Shown here: positions 13,401-23,958 of the stretch, in pieces
Numbering within the stretch: the stretch's first letter is position 1
How the letters are laid out: every line of letters starts with the position of its first letter
Origin: Hirudo medicinalis
Taxonomy: Eukaryota; Annelida; Clitellata; Hirudinida; Hirudinidae
DNA length: 51,820 nucleotides
Assembly: GCA_011800805.1 (NCBI GenBank)
Contig: MPNW01000346.1
Location: 88,474-140,293, forward strand
Reading direction: 5' to 3'
Position numbers and translations under genes: made by a program
The notes under the pieces: generated by a model
Seen by the model: only the letters and a program-made list of their open reading frames with translations
What the model was told of the DNA's origin: nothing
The model's database searches: none

Positions 13401-16400
13401 TTTTTTGAGCAACATTTTATGAAAGTTCTCAATTTTTTGTGTTTCCTTGTGATAAATAAAAGATTTCTTTGGAAAAATCCTCTCGAGAAATAAATCTACG
13501 ATTCAAAGCAACTTCAGTTAAATAATTTAAAACTAACAGTGAATCAAATTGCTTCTCATGGAAATATAATATAACATAATCCTCTCCTCTCCTCTGCTTT
13601 TCTAATGTTAGTTTATGATTTAATATTTTTCCTTGGAATGATTTTTAATTTTCTTTTCAATGAGTTTAAAATAATCATGTTTCATGAGACTTCGTGCATC
13701 CAAGTTGATCATGTGACGTAGTTATAATGTAACAACATTGTTTTCATTCAAATTTTTTTTCGTATCTGCAAGTTGTATTCACGCAATTAGCACGATGCAA
13801 AGTTTTGCAAATCAAATTCTTTGAAGCAGGTGACAGATTCAGGGTGAATAAATAGGCTTAACAATAAAACTTAAGATTTAACAAAGAAAATTTACAACTT
13901 TCTCTGAAACAGGAGATAGTTATCGTCTCAACACGTTGGCCCATTACAAAGTTACTGATGATGCCTTAGTTTCGCTCGTTCCCAAGCAACAGCAGACAAA
14001 CAAATTCTCTTCAACTGGCACCAAAAATTCAGGTGAAATATGCTCCAACGGATCCCTGAAGAGAACTTACTGGAACACGTTTGCCTCGAAGAGGAATAAT
14101 GGTCCCCAAGGTGTGGATTTGATTAGAGTTGCTGAAATTGATTTTGCTGCCATGATGTTGACAATTCTCTGAGAACTGATTGAAGTCTGTTTTTTTTTTA
14201 TTTCTGCTTCACAGGAAATTGTGAAATTAATGTGATCCATAATATAACAATGTAACTAGAATATTATGAAATTATTTTGCAAATACAACAAAATACTTTT
14301 TTACTTTTTCAACTATTATCAAACATTGATATGGAAAACATTGACCAATGCAGAATCAAGTACATGTCCCTGATTGAATGTAAACAGATGTTGCATGACC
14401 TTCCTTGCTCATTGTCATAAAATGCTGACGTTTTATTTGTCTTAGCTGGCACTCCTAAAATGTCAAATGGATTTTTTATTCTTCCTGGGAATCTTTTAGG
14501 AGACTTGAGAAGGACGTAATGTCTTGAGATTCGGATCGTTAAGTATTTATTTGTGTCAGAAGATTTATGTCCACCTCCATTGGTAGAGCATGGATTTCAT
14601 GAGGGCTTTCATGATTTCACGTAATGCCCCTCTGAATGGTAATGCAGTCTTGGGGCGTGCCCGCTGCCATCCCACCCAGTGTCCTAAGGAAATCTAATGG
14701 AACTGCAAATTCATGATTTATTTAGATTTGTACAATTAATTAATTGTTTTTCACCCTATAAATAGCTTTCAGAAACTAGTTATTTAGATTGTGAATAAAA
14801 TTTAAATACAAATGAGCACAAATATTTGATTACTTTTAATTCAGACATCAAAGCCTCCCCGTACCTCCTCACCATTAACTGCAATCGGCATTGTAAACAA
14901 AAATTTCATCACTTGGTAAGACTTCTTCTGTTAAAGACCTTGTAACTAATATTTGCACTTTCCGACCTTTTTCTTTTTTGCAGGTAAAACCGATGCCGTC
15001 CGATCAATTTCACCTCGAACTGAACGAAAATAAACTCGCCTCCGAAGTTTATCTCACCAGACTCCTCGCCTCTAAAGTGACGAACTGTTTTTTAAATTTA
15101 TTCGTTTGTCATTATTTGTGCGGAGCCATTTAATTATGTAACGCACCAGTTGTTGTTGTCAGACGTGGAGTACTTGATACTCGTACTTGTACTCGAGTTC
15201 CAATTTCAGGTACTTGGACCTCAGTACTTGGTCCCATCTCTGGTTATTACCTGACTCAAATCATTTACATAAAATCACTGATGATATCATATTATATGCA
15301 TTGCAATCTAGGAATGAATATGATTAATTGGATATATTATTTTAAATCTGTTCTTTGATGATGATGATGATGATGATGATAATAATAATAATGTAAATAA
15401 CAGTTATTTTATTGGGCACCTATGCATAGTTTCAGAAATGTCAAAAGTCTTACTAAATATGTTGAATTATCATTCTTTGTATTTTGTATTTGTATTTATC
15501 TGATCTTTTTGCACTGCCTGGGGATGCAGGCTGGGTTGTGAACACGACACATTACGACTGTTGCCATTTCCACCTCGTACAGGAACTCAACCTATTTGGC
15601 CAACCTTTGACTTGCAGGGAGCTATCCAGCAGTACATCGATAGCCTGTTCAAGACCATATTCAATACAAGTGCTGTTTCATATCTCATTCCCATTAAGTA
15701 CATGTTTGACTTCCTTGAAAATGAAGCCTCTATCCACAACATATCAGACTCCAATGTCGTACATGCCTGGAAGACAAACTGGTTAGTAATGACAGATAAC
15801 AATCACTGGTTAGTAATAATAGATAATAATGAATCGTTTTGTTTGTTTTTTTTTATTATTTTATTTATGATTTATTCTTGTTTATGATTACCTTTCAACA
15901 GCTACCCTGTGAGATTCTGGGCCAATATCCTACGACACTATGACGTCATACTAGATGTTTCATCGTCTGCTCCTGTGAATTCCTTCTTCTCAGTCATTTC
16001 TCAGGCACTGGTCGATTCTTGCTCCCCAGAAGCACCAACTTTGGGCAGAGATTCACCGTCATCGAAACTTCTATTTGCCAGAGACATTCCTAAGTATCAG
16101 GCCATGATCAGGAGGTGAATTGAAATGTCATTTGAACAAATGTCATGTGACCGATGATGACCGTAAAGATGTTTGAAATGATGACAAGAGTCATAGAAAT
16201 CTGATTGTTGTTTCGAGGTTTCACAATCACATTCGCGACATGGATCCTGTATGCGATGCAGAGCTGAACCTCATTTCCAATCAGGAGACAAAGGTTGGTT
16301 GTACTTCCTCCTGCACATCCTGAAAATTAATGCACAAATGAATGAATTCTCCATCGAGTTGTTCTTGTTATTTGCAGTCCTACCAATGTGACTTTGACAG

Positions 16401-16700
16401 AAATGAAGCTCTTTTGTCTCTCTACCCATATTTGAGGAAATGCTACAGTGCTGTAAGCAAACACTTGTTTCTTTTAAAACTTACAATGCCTAAATATGAA
16501 TGATGCTTTCATCATCAATTTGCAAAATAAATTTACGCACCATATTTGCAAAATAAATATATTTTACCAAATTTTCTTGATTGTCGATAATAATGCAGCT
16601 GGCTAGGAACTTAGAAGAGGATGTATCGGCCAGAAACTACAGCCTTATGATGAGGCTGAATCAGTTCCACTTGGCCATGATGTCGGGAATAAGTTGCTAG
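1306..16700 (+). CDS. Plexin (class A-like), 3' part of gene, 26 exons, partial at 5' end
   Basis: Semaphorin receptor; single-pass plasma membrane protein whose cytoplasmic GAP domain acts on Ras/Rap-family GTPases. Exons that I rebuilt by splice signals, phase and family resemblance: 1306-1417, 3411-3536, 5143-5271, 6136-6235, 6346-6521, 7544-7686, 8332-8440, 8561-9036, 9111-9213, 9351-9638, 9948-10094, 10224-10467, 10648-10802, 10910-11097, 11235-11379, 12217-12357, 12685-12901, 13327-13395, 13913-14110, 14845-14915, 14984-15076, 15618-15781, 15902-16114, 16218-16293, 16378-16452, 16599-16700. Order of domains: PSI2, IPT2, PSI3, four further IPTs, transmembrane helix, GAP part 1, Rho-binding domain, GAP part 2. 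About 1352 residues are in the window; sema, PSI1 and IPT1 are missing upstream. The juxtamembrane [12 protein letters not shown] and KMLTNW motifs favour plexin A over B. Donor of exon 19 is uncertain: 14032 and 14110 both keep phase. Every other junction is phase-consistent. Confidence 0.93.
1433..1527 (+). repeat. (ATC/GTC)n microsatellite beside a splice donor
   Basis: Imperfect ATC units interrupted by GTC and ACC start about 15 bases after the PSI2 donor. Confidence 0.95.
1528..3410. other. Plexin intron, no exon seen
   Basis: Contains ATC-type arrays at about 2283-2316 and 2600-2778. No coding exon is supported. Confidence 0.6.
3411..3536 (+). CDS. Plexin exon: end of PSI2 and start of IPT2
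   Basis: Forty-two codons in phase 0, between CGTCAG and GTGAGT. The residues HSCPSI carry the conserved CP of the PSI2-IPT2 junction, and [20 protein letters not shown] follows the first strand of plexin IPT2 (family: DLLIPVG...LTLRAKNL). The exon fits in phase between 1417 and 5143. Confidence 0.8.
5143..6235 (+). CDS. Plexin exons: rest of IPT2
   Basis: Exon 5143-5271 encodes the FKCLF...SLEIQCD strands, and exon 6136-6235 the VWG...IDNP strand that leads to the third PSI. Both follow human plexin-A IPT2 (YECVV...SSVQCQN, then VVWDGDFPID). The intron between has donor GTACGT and acceptor ATTTCAG. The second exon ends in phase 1 at GTTAGT. Confidence 0.85.
6346..6521 (+). CDS. Plexin exon: PSI domain 3
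   Basis: The residues [13 protein letters not shown] then [12 protein letters not shown] show the family CxxC...CGWC...C spacing of PSI3. The donor GTGAGT at 6522 is strong. The next exon (7544) continues into an IPT with [12 protein letters not shown], the family's P.xGP..GGT signature. Confidence 0.92.
7544..10094 (+). CDS. Plexin exons: IPT/TIG domains 3 to 6
   Basis: Six exons (7544-7686, 8332-8440, 8561-9036, 9111-9213, 9351-9638, 9948-10094). IPT3 starts with [18 protein letters not shown] and closes with [13 protein letters not shown]4 starts [13 protein letters not shown]; its exon of about 158 codons is longer than the usual domain, with a polar insert near 8705-8880. IPT5 starts [22 protein letters not shown]6 starts in exon 9351 and ends in exon 9948 with [14 protein letters not shown]. 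Immunoglobulin-like folds form the membrane-proximal stalk. IPT numbering follows the ten-domain plexin scheme. Confidence 0.9.
10224..10467 (+). CDS. Plexin exon: transmembrane helix and juxtamembrane segment
   Basis: About 26 hydrophobic residues lie near 10290-10370, followed by a basic stop-transfer sequence ([10 protein letters not shown]). Then comes the conserved coiled juxtamembrane region with [14 protein letters not shown], which in plexins helps control dimerisation of the GAP domain. The exon ends in phase 1; the next (10648) opens with [12 protein letters not shown]. Confidence 0.93.
10648..12357 (+). CDS. Plexin exons: GAP domain, first half
   Basis: Exons 10648-10802, 10910-11097, 11235-11379 and 12217-12357. 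Visible family motifs: [41 protein letters not shown] and DYK. The family's arginine pair in the RRTE motif is Lys-Arg here (11308-11319), so one of the two basic residues is lysine. The intron from 11380 to 12216 carries two GAT-type microsatellites. Confidence 0.93.
11587..11950 (+). repeat. Two GAT/GGT microsatellites in a plexin intron
   Basis: Imperfect GATGATGAT/GGTGAT arrays lie at 11592-11667 and 11889-11950, separated by unique sequence. They produce long His/Ser/Met runs in translation, which are not genes. Confidence 0.9.
12685..14110 (+). CDS. Plexin exons: Rho-binding domain insert
   Basis: Exons 12685-12901, 13327-13395 and 13913-14110 encode the ubiquitin-like domain inserted in the GAP, which binds Rac/Rnd-type GTPases in the family. 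Motifs: [53 protein letters not shown]. The 69-base middle exon is short but is confirmed by phase on both sides and by its match to the family's EWRQG...ILQDED segment. The sequence after LVPKQ is the poorly conserved linker. Confidence 0.88.
13010..13175 (+). mobile_element. SINE-like repeat A, copy 1, in a plexin intron
   Basis: It shares TTATATAGCG, a long core with GGCAGTGCAGGCTGGGTTTC, and the TTACGACTGTTGCCATT region with the copy at 50198-50390. On the complement it holds GTTCGAAAC, which fits the tRNA-type B-box consensus GWTCRANNC, so a tRNA-derived SINE is possible. Confidence 0.65.
14845..16700 (+). CDS. Plexin exons: GAP domain, second half and C-terminus
   Basis: Exons 14845-14915, 14984-15076, 15618-15781, 15902-16114, 16218-16293, 16378-16452 and 16599-16700. 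Motifs: [37 protein letters not shown] (with the second conserved GAP-site arginine), [19 protein letters not shown]. The protein ends SGISC at TAG 16698-16700. This is full length against human plexin A, but without the family's usual hydrophobic or TDL-type C-terminal tail. Confidence 0.92.
15160..15242. mobile_element. hAT-like short element in a plexin intron
   Basis: On the complement the end reads CAGAGATGGGACCAAGTACT, followed by repeats of CAAGTAC/GAGTAC, and the other end is CAGACG. It shares its right end with 36359-36577. The intron is 15077-15617. Confidence 0.5.
15357..15391 (+). repeat. (GAT)n passing into (AAT)n
   Basis: GATGATGAT units followed directly by AATAATAAT in the plexin intron at 15077-15617. 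Confidence 0.9.
15510..15610 (+). mobile_element. SINE-like repeat A, 3' partial copy, beside a plexin splice acceptor
   Basis: GATGCAGGCTGGGTTGTGAA to CCTATTTGGCCAACCT matches the other two copies. It ends about 7 bases before the TTGCAG acceptor (15612-15617) of the plexin exon at 15618. Confidence 0.65.
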
Positions 16701-17479
16701 AAGTTGTCGGCAGAAGTTTTTTAATTCTTGTTTTTAAGAAATTGGTTGATCCATTTCATTTACAATTGCCACTACAAATTATTTTTATTCCTTTTTGTTT
16801 TCAACTATAACTGTGATAGTTTGATGTTTCTTTACAAAAGAGCATCAGAAATAAAATGGACATTTAAGCAAATTTCGAAATGTCAAAAAAGGAATTTGAG
16901 AAAAATGTTTTGCTTTCGTTTCAGAATAAATAATGTTTTGTTTTCGTTTCAGAATAAATAATGACAATCAAGTTATAGCTGATATTATATGAAAGCCTCA
17001 CTACTTTGGTGAAAATCAACAAAATGTCGAAATTGAATCAGTTAATAAGATGTCGTGACATGTTTTAATCAAGGCGGTGAATATGTCAATATGCTAGATT
17101 GGCTTGCTTCGTCCAGGAAAACCGTTTTAAAAGGACCCGAATGTAGGATTATTTATTATAGGATAAACAAATGCAATTTGAGACTGTGATGCCTTCTGGA
17201 TCTCCAGGCTGGTTGAGCGTCGAGGTTTCTTGATAACGAATTTAGTCTTGCCATTTACAAATGGCCAAAACAAGAAATATGCAGGTATGTATTGACCTGA
17301 CTTAGAAATAGGCAGATATGTATTGACCTGACTTAGTACTACTCTATAGAAATAAACCCGAAACCGAATCAAACAAGTGTGCGAATGTTAAAGCGGATAA
17401 TTACTCCAATGGATCGATAAATGAAATCTGTGAAATACGAGCTTAAGGGGAAACCGCATAAAAAGAGCAGACGACACTT
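16701..17479. other. Plexin 3' UTR and short convergent gap to the EF-hand gene
   Basis: AATAAA signals on the + strand at 16850-16855, 16925-16930 and 16953-16958 could serve plexin. The last two lie in a tandem duplication. On the - strand an AATAAA (17152-17157 on +) could serve the convergent EF-hand gene. A direct tandem duplication of about 32 bases lies at 17283-17337. I see no coding exon. Confidence 0.6.
16900..16961 (+). repeat. Tandem duplication of about 31 bases
   Basis: Two copies of ATGTTTTGYTTTCGTTTCAG followed by AATAAATA lie side by side, so a polyadenylation signal is duplicated in the plexin 3' UTR. Confidence 0.8.
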
Positions 17480-18941
17480 TTAATCATCAAATTTGCGTTC
17501 TCTGTCCCGGGTTCTTCCAGCCACAAACTCCAACCAGCTGATGTAACCGTCATTGTTTATGTCTTCTGTCAACAAGACGTGGTCAACGATTTCTGGTTGA
17601 ATTGAAGATATGTGGTTGGATTAATTTGGTTAATTTTTTAATTAATTACTCGTATTACGATGGACGCGATAGTTAACTGTCTAGCTCGGAATTTTCGTCA
17701 GTTCACATTCCAAGCGAGGGTATGATCTTGACGACCACAACAGGATAACGATCATAATAAATTATTAATAATAAGCAACAATTGTGAGTAATTCGATTGA
17801 ATTATCATGATATTCACTTAAAATGCCTTCGTCGTCATATTTCAGGTGATCTCTTTCTGAGGAAGGTTTTCCTGTTTGTTGTTCCTTTTCATGATCACTG
17901 AGGGAGTGTTTCAGAGCCTTGAATATCTCCAACCCGTCCAATTTCGTGTCGTTGTTTAAGTCGTGCAACCTTGTAAATTATTTTTGAAGGGTTGTAGTAA
18001 TAAATACGATCGATAACATCACTGGTAATAGTAATGATAGCACGCTATAGTCCACAGACTGCGTAGCTGGTCTTATGATCGACATTTAATCGATGTGCTC
18101 ACAGTTTCGATTCTTTAACTTTGAAAAATTTTCAAACAAAATAATAAGACTTGCATTCAGGCCAATGAAAATTTCTTAAGGTTCCAACAAATTAAATTAA
18201 TCCAATATACTGAATAATTAAACATTAATCTCACTTGAAGTAATAAAACTCCAATTCTTCGGTCGTCATATTGGTGAAGTTCAGTTGAGCCTGTTCTTCC
18301 AGATGTTCTGATATGTGCCTGAGGTTGATTAACAACAGCAACAATGACATCAATGATGATGACGACGATGACGACGATGATGATGATGATGATGACGATA
18401 ATATAATTAATGATACTAATGCAACAGTCAATAATAAAAATAACTTCCAATGATAATTCGCAGTTATTTTTAGATTGTTCGGGTGTAGATCTTTGGACAT
18501 TTTTAACATGTGGCTAGTCTTTCTGTCCTATTATTGAATTATTTTATGTGCTTCTGTTCGAAAATACATTTATTTGCTTTCTGAAAGGAGTTGTGTGGCT
18601 TACTGGGCCTTCTTAATGAGAAATAAACTCAATAAATAGCATAACTAAGAGTAATGTTAATATTATTAACTATTTAGCTATATTAATAACTAAATAATAA
18701 TGTTAAATATTGTAAAAATGTGAATGGCTTCGATCATTCGAATTTATCGCTTGAGGTTGAATACTCACTCCTTGCTGGCAAGCTTAGGATCGTGTATACC
18801 CTTCTTGATGTCAACAGAATGATCAGAATGGACGTGGTGAGAACGACCAGAATCCACAGGGTTCAAATCCAACAACAAGACCAACAAAACGAACATTCTC
18901 TTTGTCGCATCAAATATCGATTGCCAACTCCTCATCTGCAT
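17480..18941 (-). CDS. MCFD2: MCFD2-like secreted EF-hand protein, complete, 4 exons
   Basis: On the complement, exons 18941-18769, 18318-18235, 17969-17818 and 17592-17480 join in phase to 173 residues. A hydrophobic signal-peptide stretch (MFVLLVLLLDLNPVDSG) starts at Met16 (18896), so that Met may be the true start; ATGs at 18941 and 18935 are also in frame. Then come EHLEEQAQLNFTNMTTEELE and FYYFK, and two EF-hand loops: DLNNDTKLDGLE and DINNDGYISWLE, both with Asp/Asn at positions 1, 3 and 5 and Glu at 12. The human protein has the same order (EHL, then ELQLHYFKMHD, then two EF-hands) and works with LMAN1 in ER-to-Golgi export of glycoproteins. CGREF1 has a similar EF pair and is the main alternative. 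Confidence 0.85.
18344..18406 (+). repeat. GAT/GAC microsatellite in an MCFD2-like intron
   Basis: Imperfect GATGATGACGACGATGACGA array between exons 1 and 2 of the EF-hand gene. Confidence 0.9.
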
Positions 18942-19201
18942 CGCCTCTTATAACGCAGGAATATTATTATCTTTTTCGACGATGATTACAATTTTCGGTT
19001 TAAGAGTTAGTTATGCGTCTAAAAATGTAAAGTCCGAGTTTTAGCAGACAGTAAGGACTCGTGCGAGATGCACTCCCATATGGTACACATACTGAAAAAT
19101 TCGTTTTATTAGGCTGTCGCACGAATCAATAGAAATCCATCATTTCTTTATAGAACAAATGTTAACCGAATTGTTAAATTTGTAGCGAATAATCAAACTT
19201 T

Positions 19202-19289
19202 AGAAAGCATCGATGCCGAACCAGGCGTAGAACAGCAATTTCAAAGCCACTTCCAGCATCTCATTCGCAGTCGACCAACTGCTGGAGCG
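19202..19289 (-). CDS. Possible terminal exon of an unknown gene
   Basis: After a CAGTTTTAG acceptor the - strand reads RSSSWSTANEMLEVALKLLF then YAWFGIDAF and a stop. It is amphipathic to hydrophobic. I do not recognise the family, and upstream on the - strand lies only a dispersed repeat, so it may be chance or a remnant. Confidence 0.25.
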
Positions 19290-19517
19290 CCTAAAACTGT
19301 TGAGAAATAATTTTGTTGAGTAAATTATCTGTCTGTAGGTAATTGCTTATTTCAAATCTCTATTTTTATTTCATAGGTAGCCCACAAAATTTCCAAAGCA
19401 AACATTCTCATTCACACTTTCCTGCAATTCATCAACTATTATTTTAAGTCAATACGCTAAATAATTGGATAATTAACAAATCAACGAATCAAATTATAAT
19501 CCTCATCTAATTTTTAT

Positions 19518-19745
19518 TGTATTTCCATTGGAGCCTTGGTTTGTTGACATCTGGAGAATATGGAAAACATGGATTCGGCTTCAGTTCCACATTTCAATCC
19601 ATGCATTTGACGTACAGCGGCTGATTTACATCGAAAAGAAGAAACATGCTGAGCAGAGTGGAACGTTCAATGAAGAATGCCTGGAAGATTATGGTTCCGG
19701 TCGATTGGACCTCCTTTCCATTGGAATATGTACAGAAACTTGATA
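19518..19745 (+). repeat. Dispersed repeat C, copy 1
   Basis: The first half (TTTCCATTGGAGCCTTGGTT onward) matches 35527-35690. The second half (GAATGCCTGGAAGATNATGG, then a GATTGGACCTCCTTT-like segment) matches 23690-23745. Copy 2 has an extra insert of about 21 bases holding the palindrome GTCACTCAGGTGAC. Confidence 0.75.
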
Positions 19746-19865
19746 GGTACCTAAAGCCATCCCTAACCCTAACCCTGCCAGTAGTGCCTCATGACCCCGG
19801 AAATCTATGTAGAACTGACAAAAGTCGCTGCTTGTGAGTTTGCTTTTGCCCGTCACGTCTCCAAC

Positions 19866-19921
19866 CACCTTGACAACGAGCGTCTGTTTGAAAACCACCT
19901 TGACAACGAGCGTCTATTTGA
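19866..19921 (+). repeat. 30-base tandem duplication
   Basis: Two almost identical copies of CCACCTTGACAACGAGCGTC plus a TTTGAAAA tail stand side by side, with a third partial start at 19863. Confidence 0.8.
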
Positions 19922-21859
19922 ATAAAACTCTGGGTTATTAATTTTTTTTAAAGAGTCTATTTGTATTGCTCCTAAAGTAACAAACAATGAACAGCGAATA
20001 GAAATTAGGAAAAACAAACAACAATCCAAAATTACAACCCCAAGGGAAACTTATCCCGCTGATTGGGCTGCCTAATAAATGAAATCAAGCAATAGAACTA
20101 AAGGTAATAAAGGTAATAAAAGATGTTAAGATATGTTGCAAGTATACAAAAAAGATAAAGCGTAAGATTATTTAAAATAAGATAAAGCATGTGAGTGAAC
20201 TTACAAAAGAGGTGCAAAGGCAGAAGTGGATTCTCTTAAGGACTTCTTAAAAAATAAAAAAATGGATTAGCAGATAATGAGCAAGGCAATCTTGAAAAAA
20301 CCCTGGGACCTACACAACGAATGGAAGAAAATTTAATATTGGATCTGGCAAAATCGGGTTGAAATGGAGTCCAATTTCTGTATTAAAGACATAAAAGGTA
20401 CAGAGTAAAATGGTTATCAAATATTGGAGGTAACACATGATTATGGTATTTGTACATAAATATTGCTGTTTGAAATAAAGCGAATTTGATAAATTGACAT
20501 AATGTTCAATTTCTTAAATGAAATAAGGAAATGACACGAACAGGTTTTTTTTTTAAGTTAAATAGTTTAAATTGTGCTCATGTAATGGAACACCATCCGG
20601 AACTGCATGCAGTGAAAGCAATAAAGAATCACTTTTGCAAATCCTGTGGTGGTTTTACAATAAAACCATTGAAAATATGATTTGTTGAGACGTAACATTT
20701 GTAAACAATGAAAAAATCTTTAAGAAACAAAGGTGTCAAAATGTAATACAATTCCACATTTATATTATTTTCGCTATGAATTGAAAACAGTATTGCTATT
20801 TATAGCTTTTGCTATTATATTTAGTTATTACGTTGTTGTATTTAAATATTCATTTAATAATGTAACTCATGATGTCAATCATGTCCATTCTGAAGTGGGC
20901 TCAAAACTAAATTTTGGTTTTTCTTAAATAAAAAATCCAAGTCCATTGTGTCCATGCTAAGTATTTTTCTATTCCAAGCATTTGTTGCGAATCTGACAAA
21001 ATGTGGAGTGAGTTGCACATAACAATTAATTGACAAAAACAAAGGTTCACTTTTCAAAAATAACTGCAAGTCGAACTGTCAATTTTCAGCTGGAGAAAGT
21101 GAAACAAGAACAAAACTTTACACCACAAAGCTCGCGGGAGGAACCGGCATTGGCAGGACGCCAAGCATGGAACTCTAACTGAGAATTTAAAAGCCTCATT
21201 TATCTTAAATTCATAACAGCGGATCACGGATCAAAATTCACATGCCAAAAAATTCTTAGGAGTGAAAATAGTTGTATATGTATATATATATAAAAGATGA
21301 ACGAACCCTTCAAATAAGGTTTTCCAAAAATGTGCTTGTACATGTAGCAACCATAGTTTTTTGGGAATAACATAATCGTAATGATTCAATTAATCAATTT
21401 ATTACTTGCATTAATCAGAATTAATCAGTCTTAGTAGTGAAGGTTTGATCGCTCTATCCTCACATGAGTTAACAGAATGCGCGAACAATAGGATGTGGTT
21501 TGATTATTTCATTAAAGTCCCTTGCATAATTGAGATGATTTGGATTAGTAGGCTATAGTCTCGGAGTAGTTCTATAAAAACTCTTTGGATCAGAAGAAAT
21601 CATTAGAGGAGTTGAGGTATAAGCATGACATGATGAGAGTCTGGTAAGGTGATTCCCTTTGTGTGGCTCGCATACGTTGCATGTCAATCGATATTAAATG
21701 CCAACTTGAAATCTAACTCTTCAATGTACACATTTAGAAAAGTCCAGAGAGGAGAGTAACACAAATTCAGGGAGGGATCAAAAATAAATTAGACGATCTA
21801 AGGAACAGGCGTGATTCGATAAGGGTCTCTTTGTAAGGCATAGCATACGTTGCTTATTC

Positions 21860-21920
21860 ATTCATCCATCCATCCATCCATCCATCCATCCATCCATCCA
21901 TCCATCCATCCATCCATCCT
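21860..21920 (+). repeat. (CATC)n microsatellite
   Basis: About fourteen near-perfect CATC units lie between ATTCATTCATC and CTTCAATCG. Confidence 0.95.
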
Positions 21921-23689
21921 TCAATCGATGAGCTGTATTAAATGGCAAACTGAAAGTCCTTGGAGGAGGGCAACAGAAACTTATGGAGGGCAGTTGGAAT
22001 CCTAAGAATTTTTTAGACCACGAATTTTTTCGTGATTAATTTTCCACGGCAAATGTTCCGGATACCCAAAGCAGCAACTAATATTTACTAACGAGAACAA
22101 ATCGGGTAATGACCCAACAGCATAAGGAAACAGGTAGATCTGCAGAGCCACCCAAAGAGAATCAACAACCGGTCTTTTAAATTGATGACACCTTTACAAC
22201 TCATCACCATCGGCAACACAACTACAATTTTACATCTTGAATCCTACATGCAGCCAAGTTAGCCTTCAGTTAATTCATGACGTAACTTACAAGCAAGATA
22301 TTGAATTTTCCAAAGCAGCCCAATATCTGAGATATAAGCAGGGTACTATCTGAGATGCAGAAGTTCTGAATGACAGAACCTCCGCCACAGCACCACACTC
22401 TATTGACTTTAGTTTCATTAATATCCCTGTATTGCTGTTTTTGCAATTCTTTGTGAAAACATCCCCACACTAATGCGATGTCAGAGGACCATAATGGAGG
22501 TCTCAGATAATGACCAGAAGTGATGGTGGTGATCAAGCAAGCTCAGAAGGTAGTTGATGGTCACCGTCTCAAAGGTCTTATGATGACGAAGGCAATCACG
22601 GCAGTCTCAAGCCCATCCTTGGGAATGTATGAGCTACATTTATTGAGTAACTGAGTGATATAGGTTAACTGTGTTCGCGTGGGTGCATTAGCAGGTACCC
22701 TCAGAGAGCAAATATGAAATTTATGAAATTTTACCTCACAATTTCAAGACAGCTTTTCTTCAACTCGTAGAATTCCGAAAAAACGAGCAATTGAAAGTTA
22801 AAGCAAAACATAATAATCAACGATGCGACCTCCGAAAGCTACTTTTGAGCCTTTACATCTTGAATGCCAAATGAATTTAATCCAATCAAAGTCAGTCCAT
22901 TAAATGCGATTTCAATTTTCAAAGTGGAAATTAGAAGATCTTCTTTCTAAGAAATAAAGATAAACAGAAACACATTCACAAAATGAAAATGTATCTTCCC
23001 AAAGAGGCCAAATGCAAAGGTCATTTTCTGGTCGAGTGGAGAAAATGCAAAGTGACGTTTTAGGTTTGGATCGCTGGAAAGATGGACAGAGTTGAGAACC
23101 AGTAAATGACATTAATAATTAATAATAATAAACATAAATTAATTGATTTAATAATAATAATTAATTTACGAAATAAACATTTAATATTTTAATGAGTCCA
23201 ACGTGCCACAAACGTAAAGCAGATGCATGAGATCAGCAAGCATTTCCAAATTTCTTGCAAGTCACGATGATATGAAATTACAATTTGTACTGCCATCACC
23301 ACAACTGTAATAATTACCATGAACATCGCAATCATTATTAAGGCCGTAATTATTGTGAGTAAATGATTAAATAAAGTGATCATGACATCATGAATGATTT
23401 TCCAAGACCAATAATATGAGAAACAGAAACTGAAGGAAATTAATTCGACGAACCGACCTAAATAAGCAAACGGTGTCATCGATCAGGCCAATAGATGAAG
23501 GAAAAAACCATCTGATGAAATCTCTCAAACATTTTCAACGTTCATTTCTAGGCCAGGTCAACATCTTTGTCCAAGTGGAGAGAGATTCGCACGACCCGAT
23601 TCACTAGTCGGTCGGCTCGTGTATTTCCTCCCTCAACTCCGATGGCTTTGTCTGGTGAAGTTCAGTATTCTTGAGGCTCAGCTCTTCTG

Positions 23690-23745
23690 GGAATGCCTGG
23701 AAGATGGTGTTTCCAGTTGATCGGACCTCCTTTACATTGAACTTC
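23690..23745 (+). repeat. Dispersed repeat C, partial copy
   Basis: GAATGCCTGGAAGATGGTGT and the following GATCGGACCTCCTTTACATT match the 3' half of the copy near 19676-19735 with a few substitutions. Confidence 0.6.
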
Positions 23746-23958
23746 AATTGACTCAAACATTGTTTGTCTAGGCTCAAGCAGACTTAAATGTTACTCGCAA
23801 AAACAGACGAACATTGATTTATGTAATAATTCAGTCTTGCAATTTAAACCTAAATTTTTTAAATTATTGACCTTGATTTTTCCTAGCTCTCGCTTTCTAT
23901 CCATCTCTCTGTGCTTCCTTAATACTTTGTTTTCCTCCATCCACTTATATGACCATCA

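Larger units (their letters stand above)
18942..23958. other. Repeat-rich interval without a recognised gene
   Basis: The stretch holds dispersed repeat copies (19518-19745 and 23690-23745), a 30-base tandem duplication (19866-19921) and a CATC array (21860-21920). A possible terminal exon lies at 19202-19289 on the - strand. Elsewhere I find only short, AT-driven open frames, among them a hydrophobic one on the - strand at 23189-23479, with no family resemblance. Confidence 0.5.

Noticed and set aside
19758..19777. CCCTAACCCTAACCC, telomere-like; also TTAGGGTTAGGG-like at 27895
   Set aside because: Only two units each in unique sequence; too short to mean telomeric DNA.
23189..23479. Hydrophobic 96-codon frame on the - strand
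   Set aside because: Hydrophobicity follows from the AT-rich ATT/ATC content, and no start context or family is visible.
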